Positions 12,811-44,756 are shown, counted from the stretch's first letter. The stretch: DNA of 64,000 bases from Linyphia triangularis (GCA_963978545.1 OZ021727.1:13333243-13397242), one strand, 5' to 3'. Notes: generated from the sequence alone by a model not told the origin. Made by a program: numbers and translations.

Positions 12811-14698
12811 TCATGGATATCTTCTGGAAAAAGAAAATGTGCGAGAATGCACAAAAAGCCAATGTAAAAGTTTTTGTACTTGATAAACGAAATCAAGTAA
12901 TATGACACATCATAAGTTACACGACATACGTAAATGTAATTTGTAAATATTCTAAAATTTCTTAGATATAGTTGCAAGAAAGATTCTGATTGAGTTAATG
13001 TTGGAAGTCATTAAGAGAGTTGTACCACAAAAAATCCAACCCTAAACATGAATAAAATCCCAGAAAGACACATACAGAACGCAATAATGTCACAGTATCA
13101 AACTTGCTTACTCTGGTCAATAAGGCAGTGTTGGAAGGTATCCCAAAGCATTGGGTACATTTTAAAGTTAAAAACATGTAAAAGCACCTCTTTTAATCTG
13201 TAATGAGCAGCCACTGTGTAATCTATGAGTCAGCAGCCTACAAGTGATTAATCTTATTCTTGAATGACATGCCAATAATCGATGAGGGAATTCGAAGGTT
13301 TCTTTCTCAGTTTAATGTCAGTTAACAACTTTGATATTAACATTAAAATATCAAGCTCGCTCTTAACAGTCAAAGAGGCACCGTTGAAAAGTATCCCAAG
13401 AACAAGTGCCATAAAAAAAATATTCCGAAATTTGTTGAAATAAAATTTAAAACACTCCTTTGAAACCTAATCTTATTATTTAATGATAGAAGGGCCTTAT
13501 TTCCCATAAGACCTGAGTCTAGAATCCCCGAATTTTGGTTGCCCTCAAATTGCCTGAAAAATTCTTAATTATTATATAACTATCAATATTCTTTCTGTTC
13601 AGCGCACTTGATCGACACCATAAAGTAGCCGAAATTGTCATTAATATTAAATAACACCAACATGTGTCGATGGGGCGCCCCATCTGCTATGCTGTGCCTA
13701 AAGTAAATGGTTTTCTAATTCGGGCACTAAATGATGACCTAACTTGTTAAATTAAAGAAAGGGGGTCTATAAAGGTAAGACGGAGACACAGTTGTGGGAG
13801 AAAAGTCTTTGATACGGCAAAAAAAGGAGGAAGGGAAGATAAAAGTGTGTGAAAAATGTACCATAAGCGCAGGAGGTATAAGCCTGGGGCGATCAAATGG
13901 GGGGGAAAATACTTGCAACTACAAAGGCAATGATGAATGACATTTGTCACCAAAGAGTTCAACTGCAATACTGATGAAAGAACATCAATACAGGAGGATA
14001 TATGATTCAACAAAACAATACAGGTGTGCTAAAGGCAGGTGTCTATTTTAATCAATAAAGGAAACCTCAAAGAACTTTCCTGGAAAGCAAGCTTTAAATC
14101 AAACTGTGATCGTACAGGACCACACAGTTTGAAAATTTTATTTCAAAATAGGCAACGCTCATTTGAGGATTCTAATACAATGAGATTATGACAGAAAGAT
14201 ATAATTTTTGATAAGAGAGCATTTGTCTACACTGCTGCGAGCAAAATCATAAAACAAAATTATGTTGCATTAAACAGAAATTACATAATGAGCTTTGCTT
14301 GAGAATGCTCTCTGTTCGGTATGAATTTTAATAACTTTTGAAGTGAAAAACCAGAAATAGAACTCCAAAAATGATAATATTTATTACATAGAAATAAGCA
14401 TTCTATAATTATTTTCAAATAACTCTAACTGTAAAAGTCTTTGCAATTTGTTCAGAAACTTTTGCCGGAATATTTGTCATTATTCAATTATATAATACTA
14501 ACACCCATTTTGGATTACATCTGAAAGCTGAGAAGGCATTATGAACAAAAGAGAAAGAAAACGTTGCATTAAATAGGGAAAAAACAAACACTACTAATTT
14601 AAAAATCAATATTTAGTATTCTAGTTACATTTCCGTGTCTTGTCCCATTGACAATGCTATTAAGGAGACATTCTAACTAACATTCTAGTAAAGAAAAT
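12811..14698. other. Non-coding stretch without recognised features
   Basis: Only short ORFs with no splice context, such as a minus-strand 88-codon frame at 13747-14013 with no recognisable motif. No repeat border was found by eye. Confidence 0.4.
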
Positions 14699-14714
14699 CA
14701 TTTAGTGCACGTAA

Positions 14715-14881
14715 CGGTGTAGTGGTTAGCGTGCTTGCTTCTAGACCGCGAGGTTGCGGGTTCGAGTCCCGTGTTGGCATGGGTGTTTGTAAATGTATGT
14801 TGGCTTGTCTAATGACTAATGTTTCGGCGCATTATAGCCCTTGTGTTGCTGACGGCGCCAGATAATCTGAAAACAACCAAC
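14715..14881 (+). mobile_element. tRNA-derived SINE (AACC-tailed family), copy 1
   Basis: Head with pol III boxes A (TAGTGGTTAGCGTGC) and B (GGTTCGAGTCC), then a body TGGCTTGTCTAATGAC...CGGCGCATTATAGCCC...GACGGCGCCAGATAATCTG and a short AACC tail. It is flanked by perfect 16-bp target-site duplications CATTTAGTGCACGTAA at 14699-14714 and 14882-14897. The first bases of the head are missing compared with the copy at 56207. The long exact duplication implies recent LINE-type retroposition. Confidence 0.9.
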
Positions 14882-15292
14882 CATTTAGTGCACGTAAGAA
14901 AAAAGCAATGCTTAAAAAAAAAAAACTTGATGAGAAGTTAGGAATCAATTATTTCATTTATGGTTGCTTCTGACAGGCCAGAAAAAGTTTCTCATGCAAT
15001 TATCTTCTTTACAATCTAAATAAATTTTAGAACACGTTCATGAACATACCAAATAGTAGTCCTCAATAATTGTCATTCATTGCAAAAGCAGACCTGTTCA
15101 ATCTTGGAAACCGTTAATAACTTCAGAAATGATTCATTTGTCGTACTTTTCTTATGACCCTCAAGGCAAACAATGAGTTCGTTTCGAATGAGGCAGAGTA
15201 TGGCCAAGGATATTTGGTTAAACCACAAGAGTACTTCTGAATTTATCCCAATATTTTTTTTTATATGTATATCTTAATACTTATAACTATAA

Positions 15293-15550
15293 CCAATTGC
15301 CTTATTTTTTCTGATGCCACTGCAGGGCAAACACTCAGCTTGATTTTAATGAGTATGGAGGCGCAGTATGGGAGAGGATATTTAATTGAACCACAAGAGT
15401 ACTTCTGAAATATCTCGATAGTTTTGTTTTGTTGTTGCTTTGTATGTTCATAGTAACTGTGACTTTTTGGCAGGAAATAGCGTCCCATACTCATTAAAAT
15501 CAAGCTGAGTGTTTGCCCTGCAGTGGCATCAGAAAAAATAAGGCAATTGG
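15293..15550. mobile_element. Inverted-repeat element with 66-bp perfect arms
   Basis: 15293-15358 (CCAATTGCCTTATTTTTTCT...) and 15485-15550 are exact reverse complements over 66 bp, around a 126-bp centre. The centre and the left flank (15183-15240) share the direct repeat GGATATTT...TTGAACCACAAGAGTACTTCTGAA. A clear target-site duplication was not found. Confidence 0.75.
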
Positions 15551-15885
15551 ACTCATTATTATTACCACATTATTGGTTTTGATAACTTCACCTAAATAGG
15601 TTAGATGGCGGGTTATATGTTGAAAGGTCGTCCAATGTCATGTTCATTACTGAGTGCCTTCAGGGACAGAAATCATTTGAACATGCACAGAATTGGAGGC
15701 TTCTAATGTCAGGACCTCATTTCAGGACTTTAGTTGCAATGCTAAATAGACTAAGAATTGTAGTGGGAGCCCTTAATATACACATAGAACTTGTTTATCG
15801 TGAGATTGTTGCAGACAGGTTATCATTGCTTGCAAACACTACACCCAGCTTACTTAGTGTGTCCAAAACCATACAGTTATACACA

Positions 15886-16260
15886 CCTCACAAAAAGACA
15901 CATACACACCCAAAAATCTACACACACCCAACAATCCACAAAATCCACAATCGACCCAACAATCCACAAAATCCACAATCGACCCAACAATCCACAGAAA
16001 CCCAACAAAACCACACACAAAAATATTCTTTCATAAAAAAATCCATTCACACAGAAAAAAATCCACTCACACAGAAAAAAAAATCCACTCATACAGAAAA
16101 AAAAAAATCCACTCATACAGAAAAAAAAAAAATCAGCCACACACAAATACACAAAATCCAAACATACCAACAATCCACAAATCCAAACATACCCAACAAT
16201 CCACAAATCCAAACATACCCAACAATCCTCAAAATCCACACACACACAACACAACGCAAT
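15886..16260 (+). repeat. CA-rich minisatellites
   Basis: Short tandem units: ACCCAACAATCCACAAAATC, then AATCCACTCATACAGAAAAA, then ATACCCAACAATCCACAAATCC. The 208-codon ORF at 15640-16266 is largely this low-complexity sequence (Thr/His/Asn/Gln/Lys) and is not treated as a gene. Confidence 0.8.
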
Positions 16261-16339
16261 GAATAACCTGTTCGCATTAAAAACACAAAAACAAGCTCTA
16301 AAGTTGAATGTACGCATTAGCGCCGACATGACTACTTGT

Positions 16340-16400
16340 TAAGGGGGGGGGGGGGAGGAGATACAAGAGGCAGCTGTATTTTTTTTTTTTTTTTTTTTAA
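16340..16400. repeat. Homopolymer tracts (G13, T18-20)
   Basis: A G run and a long T run lie close together, typical of simple-sequence drift. Confidence 0.8.
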
Positions 16401-19269
16401 TGGAAATTGCAGTAACTGTGAAATAATAACTGTTCAAATAAATATAAGTTAAAAAAAAAAAAAGTGTCCTTTCTGAATTCTTCCAGTTTTCAACACTGTA
16501 TTTTTGATTTACAAAAACCAGGGAAGGACCTTTACAAAATTATTTTAACTATGTCAGTAGTAAAATACGATAAACGATATTTATGACAGGTGTTCACGAT
16601 TTTGCACTTATATTATCCGGAAAATACAAGTTACTCGTTGCAGTATGACGTGACGTTTATTAATGTAACTAGAATGAGATAAGAAGTACCACCTGTGGCT
16701 CAAAGAAGGAAATTTTATAATAAATTTTCAAAGCTGAAACAAAATGCGTTTAGAAACTTTCCAATTTTACTACATAATCGGGAATGTCAACTCGATATCA
16801 AAATAAAAACTTTCCTCACATCAAAATTAAAATTTTCCTCACAAGTTAGGGTGGCAATGCTTTTTTCTAGAGCCCAATCAAACAGCTGATTTTCCATGTA
16901 GCATAAATGCTATAACATTACGTTTCTACATTCATCCTCAATCCAACAGAATATAAGGTCAAGAGATAAAAGTTAGAAATTTCTCATGAAATCTAGTGTG
17001 CTAGGGTCTTGTTCCCAGTTTATTACTATGGTATCAGGCAATAATTATGCATATAAGAGTGATAATGGTCTTGCGATTGCAAAAGTAAGGGCACACAAAA
17101 CGGTGAAGCCAGTATATAAGCGACCCTTTAAGTGCAACGGCTCATCTAATAAACTGAGAAAAACCTGATGTGCTGTTTTGTGACACTTGCCATTTCAAAT
17201 TGTTAGAATTTTGTCTTTTAACCACTGTTTCATATAAAGTCAAACAACAAAAATCTCCACTATTTGTAGTCGAAAGTTCTTTTACAATGGTTATGGTTCC
17301 AGCACATGCTAAAAAAAAGTGCAATGTTTGGAGAAGATAAAGCTTAATATCGTCGCGAATACTAACAGAAAGTAAACTAAACTTTTACATTAAAAGACTA
17401 CAATTAGTACCTGCATTGATATAAGTTTGACGAGATTATAGATGTCGCAAAGTCGACACCAATCTGCAATCTCAATGGTAGCCACAACACATTTCATCTT
17501 GGGAATACCAGATGAAATTGATGATGATGAAAAATGAACTTGGTTTGGTTGCTCTCATATTTATTAGGGGCAAGGCAACACAATGGCCAAACTGCTCCAA
17601 AAGGAACTTTGAACTACAGTGGATGAGGAAGAAATTAAATATGCAACCAATATTTTATATTGAAAAATATGACATGCAAGAAGGTCAATCCTTCATCTAA
17701 ATTCATATTTTGAAGTATGGGAGGCCATACCAATAGGTAGATTTCGAATCATACTATAATATATTAGGTACATTGAGAGAAGCTTATGTGAACATATAAA
17801 CATGCTTGATATTAAGGCAGGATAACTAAATATTAACCGAGTTTTCTTATACAGAAGAAAAAATGAGAATTCAGATATAGCCATGATTATCAGAAAATTG
17901 GGGTAACATATAACAACGACAACGTGTAATTTAAAGGACAGAAGCTTACAAATACACCTGTTAAACTACCATCAGAAGCGGCGAAAGAGTACAATTTCGG
18001 ATGAAACAGCATTTATTTAAATGAGAAACTGTTTTGTCTAACAAAAAAATACAGAATCCATTTGAAAAATGTATGAGCTGAGCGGATAATATACTTAAAG
18101 TAGCTCATACTTACATTGGTTCAGAAATAACACATTATAATAACAACAGATCTTAACAATTAACTAACAAGAAGTCAACCAGCATTGTTACACTTGCAGA
18201 TGGAACAATTGTTCAATTAAATAGCATGGCAGCAAGAAGAAGCGCATATAAAGTAATTGAGAAAGAAACCTACAAGTGCCAAACGTTAAACAGTGCAGTA
18301 AAGTAATTATTGTCCATAATGAAAAAGTTATTTCACACCAAAGTGGATGAAACAAATCAAAGTCCTGAAACAGGAAAGCTACTTCAGTTTAAGCTAAGGA
18401 AACAAACTTTTACAGTAAATCAAATGTACGTCTTACAAAGAGTCGCTTGAAAATTGGAAGGATAAGAAACGACAAAAACTACGATAGACCACAAAAGTCA
18501 TTCAAATAAACCAAACTTCAACTTACGTTGAAGGTTTACTAATACATAAAATAATACAACTTTCTTAAAATATTAACTGCTAGAACAGTAAGAGGATTTT
18601 TATATTGAAACGTCTGAAAATTTTTATAGTTCTCTACCAAAAAATTATCATCATGTCTGTCGATAAGAAGTGAAAGGGGATCCCTGGAGTTAGTACTTTC
18701 AATACTCAATACTAGGGTCAATTACTATAGATGCTTTATAATGTTGATGAAGCAACAAGATATGAACAATAACAGATCTTACATAAAAATAAGATGCACT
18801 TCTTTAAAAGATAGATGAAAAGGAAAACCAAAATTAAAATTCCCTCAAAAGAATATTAATACATAACAGAATAAGAATTTTTTTTTTTAACAATTGTGGC
18901 ACATTTTACAAATGGAATCCATGAAAGAACCCTAATTCAGATAACATAGAAAAATAAGCAGTCAAAAAGAGCCTTATTTGATCGATTTGCTAAGGAGTTA
19001 GCTGTGATCTACAGCAACCACCATGAGCCGATTGCAAAAAGCAGCAGCAAATCTGAAAAGCCAGAATGAATATGACCAGAGTACAACATAAACTCAGGCC
19101 TGTTAGAAATGGACAATACAGGAGCTTCTGTGAAAAACATGATGTCCTGGCTTACGGTTTATGCTGGCTGTTATTATTTAAACTTTTTTTTATTTAATTT
19201 GTAACTTGTGGTGGAGTTTGTCTTATCTCTTTGGCAAAAAGCTTAAAAATATATGCTTTTCTATCATAA
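16400..19269. other. Gene-free stretch, possibly decayed coding remnants
   Basis: No intact ORF. Fragments at 17512-17700 and 18180-18420 have protein-like composition (for example VTLADGTIVQLN near 18190) interrupted by stops. They could be remains of a retroelement or other mobile gene, but I cannot assign a family. Confidence 0.25.
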
Positions 19270-19560
19270 TGGCTTTGCTAGCAAATCACTAATATAATTC
19301 AGGGATAATTAAAAAAAATTTAAGGACATTTCTTTAAGAGCTGATAGGAGCTCCTAACACTACATATTATTTGCAAAGCTTGATTCAATATCGGGAAAAA
19401 AACTTGTCAATTTAAAAAAAAAAAAAAATACAAACAACTTTAAAGCAAAATAACAATTATATATATATCTATATTGACAAATTTGCAAATTCATTAAATC
19501 CACTAATTTAATTTTTAAGCAACAAAACTACAAAAAGTATAATGCTTCAAGTTTAAAACT
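19270..19560 (+). repeat. Dispersed repeat family G, copy 2
   Basis: Matches 28800-29215 and 9905-10520 in order and orientation: AGGGATAATT...TTTAAGGACATTTCTTTA, GGAGCTCCTAACACTACATATTATTTGC, CAAACAACTTTAAAGCAAAATAACA. Confidence 0.5.
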
Positions 19561-19799
19561 TGAACTAATTTGTTTCTCACTACAATTTAAAATAGTTTGT
19601 CAAGAATTACAATTTTAATAACTATAATTTCAGAAACTATTTGATTAGGGAGGAATATCGGGGATTGTTCGCAGGTTTTGGAAGAACATTGGAAAATTTT
19701 CTGTGTTTTTAATTCTGTTTAGGAATTAGCTACAATTCTTGGAATTTTAGAGAGAAAAAAAATTAGGCAATAGGAATTTAAAGACAAAAATTTTGGTCC

Positions 19800-20095
19800 T
19801 TGGTTGACCAGTAAAATTCCAACTCGGGACCCAGAAAGCCAAACGTCTGTGCTCGACTGATCGGGAAAAATCAATCTACGTGTGATGTGACCTCGCGACC
19901 CAGAAAACCGAGCGTCGGTGCTCGGTTGACCGGGAAAATTCGATCTACGTATAGTGTGACCTCACGACCCAGAGACCCAAATGTCGGTTCTCGGCTAAAC
20001 GGGAAAATTCAATCTACGTGTGGCATGACCTCGCGATCCAGAAAATCGAACTTCTAGGTACGTGTAGTGTGACCTCGCGACCCGGAAAGCCAAAC
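19800..20095 (+). repeat. Tandem array of about 74-bp units, four copies
   Basis: Unit: GTGACCTCGCGACCCAGAAA...GTCGGT(G)CTCGG(T)TGACCGGGAAAATTC.ATCTACGTGT. GC-rich against the local background. Confidence 0.8.
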
Positions 20096-20139
20096 TGCGC
20101 CATGCACAGTTAATCGCTACAAAAAAAAAGGAAAATTGA

Positions 20140-22410
20140 CCAATGTTTTCAACGTCTCTATGTTTTGAGAATCAGAGTTATTTTTTTATAAGAAAGAATG
20201 ACTATCTTATTTTCATTATAATAACAAATAAGAAGTTTACATTAAAATAGAAAAACTCACTTTGAACATTTGCCAAAACTGTTTCAATAGAACTTGCTCT
20301 AAGAGAAAAAAAAAACTTTTTTACCCTCGATAAATAAACTTAATTTAGTGTTACTCTCTAACTTATCATACAACTCGTAGACCACAAATTAAAAACAAGT
20401 ATATTTTTATACTTACAAACAAATTAGCATATTTTAAGAGAAGCATTATAATACATCAATTACTAAATAGAAGAGTTCAAAAATTAACGTTTCAGTGAAT
20501 GAGAAGTTAGTTAATACTACAGAAACATCTGTAAACCGCACTAAACTGAAATAGAATAGTACTATATAATAGACAAGTGTTTAATTGTAAAGAGTTAAAA
20601 ATGAACGAAATAAAAGAAAACTCAAATTTCACTTCAAATTTGAATGGTTATAGCTCGTACTCTAGTTACACACCTGGTAAATACATAGTTTTAAATATAT
20701 TTTAAGGCATTATTTATCAGAAATTTCAAGACCACATAATAAAGCATTAGGTCGATGAGCTTAGGAGAAAGACTGAGCCCTATTAAAATAACATGCACGC
20801 AGATTACAGAAATGATGATTGCCAGATTTGGCAGTAAAAAACATGCATTTCCCCCGATATTCTTGTAGAATTTTAAAATTCCCTAAAATACCCAAGATTT
20901 CCAGTTGTGCTACAACATTCCCTTCTTAACTCTTTCAGTGGGCAATGAATCCTACCTCAAATACTCGTTGCTTTATTCCTCAGACGATGAATTCAACGAA
21001 AGGGGAAATTCCTGCCTAATTCATGTAGCGAGAATGTGAATGAAATGTCTATAAGGACAACAAAATGTAACTCTTCAACTTTATACACCCCATCTCACAT
21101 CTACCTGGTAAAGTGAAACAACCCATAAAATGGCAGACCACAAAGAAAGGAAAAGAAGTGAAGTCACAAAGGTCTTTTATTCATTTCCGACATGCAAGAG
21201 AAGAGAAAACGTGAAGAGGTTTCAGGTTTACCTGTATCCCAATCATGCCAACTTACCCGAAAGGCACGAAGCACGGGTGGGCGTGGATTGCTCATTGTAG
21301 TTTGCGAGCCGTTTTCAGGGGGAGGTCGACACCTGAGGTGGCACCTCACTATCCAAGCTCCTGTATTGTGGAAGACTTTGAAGACAAGCTGGATTTGCGG
21401 TAACGCTTCCCCCACTGTTCCATTCGTCGGTAAGATTTGTGGTTCAGACTTGCTGTAAGTCGGTTGGGAGGTCGGTGCTCAACCAACTGGTTGCAGTCAC
21501 GCAAGAGAAATCGCATTACTCGACGTTGAGCTTTGATGGTGGTTCTTTCAGCAGTTCACATTGTCTGCAACCAAATATTAACTAGTGGTGTAAATGAACT
21601 GTAATTTTTGTTGTCTTTAAATATAAATCAGGGAGTAGTGGTGGATTAGAAAGTGGCAATACTAAAGTTATTTTAAAAATTGAGTTCTAGATAATTCTTC
21701 AATTTACATTTAATGTAAATACATTTTAGACTTTTTTTTTGCACGAGTATTTAGAATAAAATTCTTTGTATTCAAACATATTTAAATTTAAGACTTAATT
21801 TGCTGACAGACAAGGTCTTTTTTTAAAAATTAAGCTGATATATTTTTTATTTTTATAAATATATTGCAATCAAATCAATTTTATAATTAAAATTAAATTT
21901 CTTGATCAATTGCGCCATGCTTGAACAGTTCTTGATTCTATATTTAAAAAAAAAATCTAAATTTTATTACTGTCACTGGTTGAGTTTTTGATTCTTTAAA
22001 TGTTTAATTAAACTAAATGTTTAATTACCTATAATTATATTAAATTGACTCAGAAAGCAATTCAATTGATTTAAAAAATTACTTTAAATTTATTTAATAA
22101 AAAAGAAATTTCATTAGATTGCTTTAGAAAACAATTACACTAAATTGATTTAAAAAATAACTTTAAATTGATTTAAAAAATAATTTGATTAGATTGATTT
22201 AGGAAACAATTACATTAAATTAGTTTTTTAAATATTTACATTAAATTGATTTAAAAAAAAAAAAAATTACATTATATTTATTCAGAAAAGAAATTACGTT
22301 AATTTATATAGAAAATAATAACAGATTTAAAAAAAAAAAATTTGCTCCAAATAATAAAATTAATAAATTTTAGAAGTTAAAATTAGTTCATGGCCTCCTC
22401 GAGTCGTCTC
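20140..22410 (-). repeat. Long dispersed element, right copy (inverted)
   Basis: Second copy of the element at 7890-9670, reversed. The central part (about 20930-21560) is the best conserved. It carries an extra segment of about 320 bp near 20270-20590 and a degenerate AT-rich tandem stretch at 21980-22340 (ATTGATTTAAAAAATAA-like units). Confidence 0.7.
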
Positions 22411-22639
22411 TTTTCTGCTCTAGTGAACATCCTGCTTGAGTTGCAAACAGGGATTTTTGGCAGTTTGTCTAGGCCAAGTCTCTTGTATATATATGGGAAT
22501 CTCTCGACCTATGAGAAGAAAAAATCTAGTAGAATCTTTTTTCAAATATATATATATAACTTTAAATTAGATAAATACAAATGAACTCCACAAAGTGCAT
22601 TTTTCCATTAGAGAAATTTTGGTACAGAAGCATTATCCC

Positions 22640-23120
22640 ACCGACCGTTGGTGAATTTTGTATTGGAAACAAAAGTTCGAGCCACTTTGGGCTCCTCGGA
22701 GGTCCAGTTCATTTCAAATCGGAGCTGGGAAATTTTCTTGGGAAATATCCGATACTGCCACACGCTCTGGAAAGTCGAAATATGACATTTGGTCTGATTA
22801 ATATTTGTGTAATTTGACCTCCAATCCAGAAATTCCAAATGATTTCTTGAAGACTTACTTTTTGCAATATGACAACCCACCCTGAAATGCTGAATAATGA
22901 TATTCAGCTGACCAGGTAATAGCTACATGTACAGGTTAATATTAATTAGATTTGTGTAATACGAGCTAACATCCTGGAATGCCGAATGATAGTATTCGGC
23001 TGACGAGATTAATATCTGCTTTATGTAATATGACCTAGCGCCAAGTAATGCAGAGCTGACCAGATTTTTATTAATCATTATTAGCTTTGAGTAATTCGAC
23101 CTCTCGTACAGAAATGACAC
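22640..23120 (+). repeat. Diverged tandem units related to the 74-bp array
   Basis: Words such as GTAATTTGACCTCCAATCCAG, GTAATATGACCTAGCG, GTAATTCGACCTCTCGTACAG and (C/G)GCTGACCAGGT recur every 60-85 bp, echoing GTGTGACCTCGCGACCCAG and GGTTGACCGGGAA of the 19.8-kb array. Confidence 0.5.
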
Positions 23121-24289
23121 TTGTTTAGTACCAATATTTCTTTGTTTCTAATTGCTCTTATGACACTAGTGCAAATTTGTTTCTTAAATGATCAGTCAGG
23201 ATGGTCACAATTTTTAGGGGAATTGTGTGGCAATGAAAAGTTTACCATTTTCAATAACATTATACTTCTAACAATCACCAATATAATTCTTCGGTAAGGG
23301 GACCCGGAAAGTCGCAGAATGTCCTATCTCTCCCATGTTAAATTAGCCTACTTTTAATGTACCTTTTCTCAAGAACTACAGTAGACACATAGATAAATTT
23401 GGTGTCTGTGTATTTGTGGAACACTTCTTCATATACTGAAGGTGTGATTTCCTGTCTAAAAGTTATAAAATAATATTTTTTGTCACTCTACACAAAAAAC
23501 ACATGAAAATTACAATTTTCGTGAATTTTTTCACCTTAAAAGTTGAGTGAAAAAATTAATTTCTAGTTTGTTTACGAAAACAGAGCTTTAAAATAGACTT
23601 GCATGTGTAAGGATTATACTGTAAAAGTTACAAGACTCTAAATGTAATAGTTTTTTAGAAAAGGTACATCGAGTTTATAAAAACTTCATTCCGAGATATA
23701 GGCAAAAACATAAAAATCTATCCTTTCTTCGACTATTTTTAAAGAAAATTGTTGTTCAAGGGATTTAAATATGTTTTACTACTCTCTACATATATTTATT
23801 AACAGTTTGAACCAGGAAATGTTTGCTTTTATTTGTTAAATTTCAAATAAGTCATACAACAGATAATGAAATCTACAGCTAAAAAGTGTAAGCCTACATT
23901 TACTTCTCTTTGAAATGTCATAAAAATAAATGATTTTACAATTATGTTTATTATAATGCTAAAACATTAATATACATTTAATTGAAATTAGTTATTTTTA
24001 TTATATTGTGATGGTGGCATTTTCTAGCCAACGGTGTATTTTGGCCTGATTTTTGAAAATTGACGACTAATTAAAAACAACCACATTACAAAGAAACATA
24101 GAATGAAAACATTATATACAATTAACCAATAAGAATACTAAGTACTAACATCAAAAATAACATTCTTCGAAGAATTTTCTATATAGATTTCAATGCTGTT
24201 GTAATTTGCATCCAAGTTTGGCATTTTCCTTTCAGAAAATGCGGTCATAACAGACTCAGTGGATATAACTATATTCCTACCTATGTTGC
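23121..24289. other. Non-coding stretch without recognised features
   Basis: AT-rich, only short ORFs. A word GGGGACCCGGAAAGTCGC near 23298 echoes the 74-bp repeat unit. Confidence 0.4.
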
Positions 24290-24508
24290 AAGCTTTACAT
24301 TTCTGAAAAACTTTTCCTGCTGCCCTTCCCATATTTATATTTATAAAAGGAGATAAAGCAATACGAAACAAGAACAAAATTTCTAGCTAAATTTCAGCGT
24401 AAGCTTTACATTTCTAAAAAACTTTTCCTTCTGCCCTTCCCATATTTATATTTATAAAAGGAGATAAAGCAATACGAAATAAGAACAAAATTTCTAGCTA
24501 AATTTCAA
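24290..24508. repeat. Recent tandem duplication, period about 111 bp
   Basis: AAGCTTTACATTTCT.AAAAAC followed by CTTTTCCT.CTGCCCTTCCC...CAAAATTTCTAGCTAAATTTCA occurs twice in a row with only a few mismatches. Confidence 0.9.
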
Positions 24509-25489
24509 AATAGAGCAGCAAAACTACAAACACAAATTCAGCAAGTTTTAAAATAAACAACGTGACAAATTCCAAACAAGAAACCAGATTTAGTTGCAGT
24601 TAAAGTTAATGTAAGAATATAAAGGATTTAAATATAGAATGATGAAAAATAGCAGACGATAACGTGACGTCACTTACCATACACGGGCTATATTTGGCGT
24701 TGCATATAAAAATTATAATAAAATACTTCTAGATTTCGCACAAACAAACTTCAAACAGCATTGAAAAGAAGAAGAATGTGGCTTTTTAAAAAGGCAAAAA
24801 TACAAAAAACGATATTTTTATGATTTTTGACTTTCCGGTTCCCCGGAGCCAAAATACAGACAAACGAAAAAACGAACCTTCAACACAATACAAAATTTCC
24901 ATGATTTTAGTGAAATTTTTAGAAGACATAGATAGGATTGCCATAGATTATACTCATTATCTATGAAAATCTTCTATTAAATTTTTGAGGCAGTCACTAA
25001 AATGTCACTTTTACACATGTTTCTATTGAAATTCAGATCCGGATTTCAAGCCATATTCTAGCAAATACAATTTGGAGATATTTAATGACGGAAAACTTAA
25101 CTTCCCTTGTTAATTTTGATGACATAAGATAAAAGAAACCTGCCATTTTAATGTTTTTAAATATTTTATAATTGTTTATATTTGTGGTGAACAAAATTTT
25201 AGGAGACCTAATCAGCCCACTTGCTTTCATTTAGTCAAGTTGAAACTTGACAGAATGACTCGTTATCGCTGGCAATACATTATATCACATTTTTTTAGGG
25301 GAGGGGGGGGGAGGCGCTTATTCTTGACACAGACAAGTTGTTTTCTATGTAGTTGTCAAATACTATAAAAAGTCTATCTTGTAAATTGTAATGAAACGTA
25401 TAATGCACAGAAAAAATTATATGGTAAATACCTAGCTTATTTTTTTTTATTATTATTATTAATAAATCCTTTAGATAAACTTCGATTTT

Positions 25490-25995
25490 GTTTGTGGCAG
25501 GCAGGAAAATCTGAGGAGGTTTAATTAACCACCTTGCCGTCATCCAATTAGGCCAAAACTTGGCAGATAGATTCGATGATAAAAAGAATTCTATCAAATT
25601 GTGGGGCTGTGACTGTCACTAAAAGGTAGCTTTTACGGAATACCAATAAGCCAACATGCCGTCATCCAATCGCACTAAAAATGGCATTTAACCGATCGTT
25701 GAAAAAACTATCTGCCAAATTTTTTTTAATAAATAAGTATATAAATAATAAAATTGTTTTAATCCAAAAAAATGAAACATATTTAGATGTGAAAGCATAA
25801 ATTCACATTCATTTAAAAAATAATAATTTTAACCGTAGTTGGCCGCAAATTTTACTGATAGAAATGTTTTTAATATTTAAAAATAAGATGCCAACACCAA
25901 GTACACGCTGTTTCGAGAATCGGCGCAGGGTTAATGAATCTAAAAATTGGCAATGCATATAAAGAATTTATTTTAAAAACTTTGTTTTTATGGGT
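25490..25995 (-). repeat. Dispersed repeat family C, copy 1
   Basis: Minus-strand copy of a family with the core GAATGCATTGTCATCGACATCG...TGCCAAGTTTCAGCCCGATTGGATGACG and, upstream, GCGTGTACTTGGTGTTGGCATC...AAAATTTGCGGCCAACTACG. Further copies or pieces: 33650-33878, 37770-38160, 39895-40030, 42800-43240, 46490-47145, 54715-54850, 63890-64000. It starts about 60 bp into the intron after exon M. Confidence 0.75.
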
Positions 25996-26052
25996 TCTAT
26001 TATTTACTTTAATCAGCTTCTGTGGCAAGTAACAAAAGAAACATGCTCTTAC

Positions 26053-44756
<18,704 letters not shown>

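Noticed and set aside
15640..16266. 208-codon ORF
   Set aside because: The C-terminal half is CA-rich minisatellite; the rest has no recognisable motif.
16986..19150. Decayed retrotransposon or viral-like gene
   Set aside because: A few protein-like fragments with stops; no motif strong enough to name a family.
20253..20291. Minus-strand exon-like segment (CTCTTAG ... GTGAGT) reading ASSIETVLANVQ
   Set aside because: Its phase does not fit the end of exon M, and it lies inside the dispersed inverted element, whose other copy lacks the splice signals.
24667..24717. Minus-strand segment with a GTAAGT donor, phase 0, reading KYFIIIFICNAKYSPCM
   Set aside because: AT-rich composition, no pyrimidine tract at the acceptor, and unlike the charged gene it would follow.
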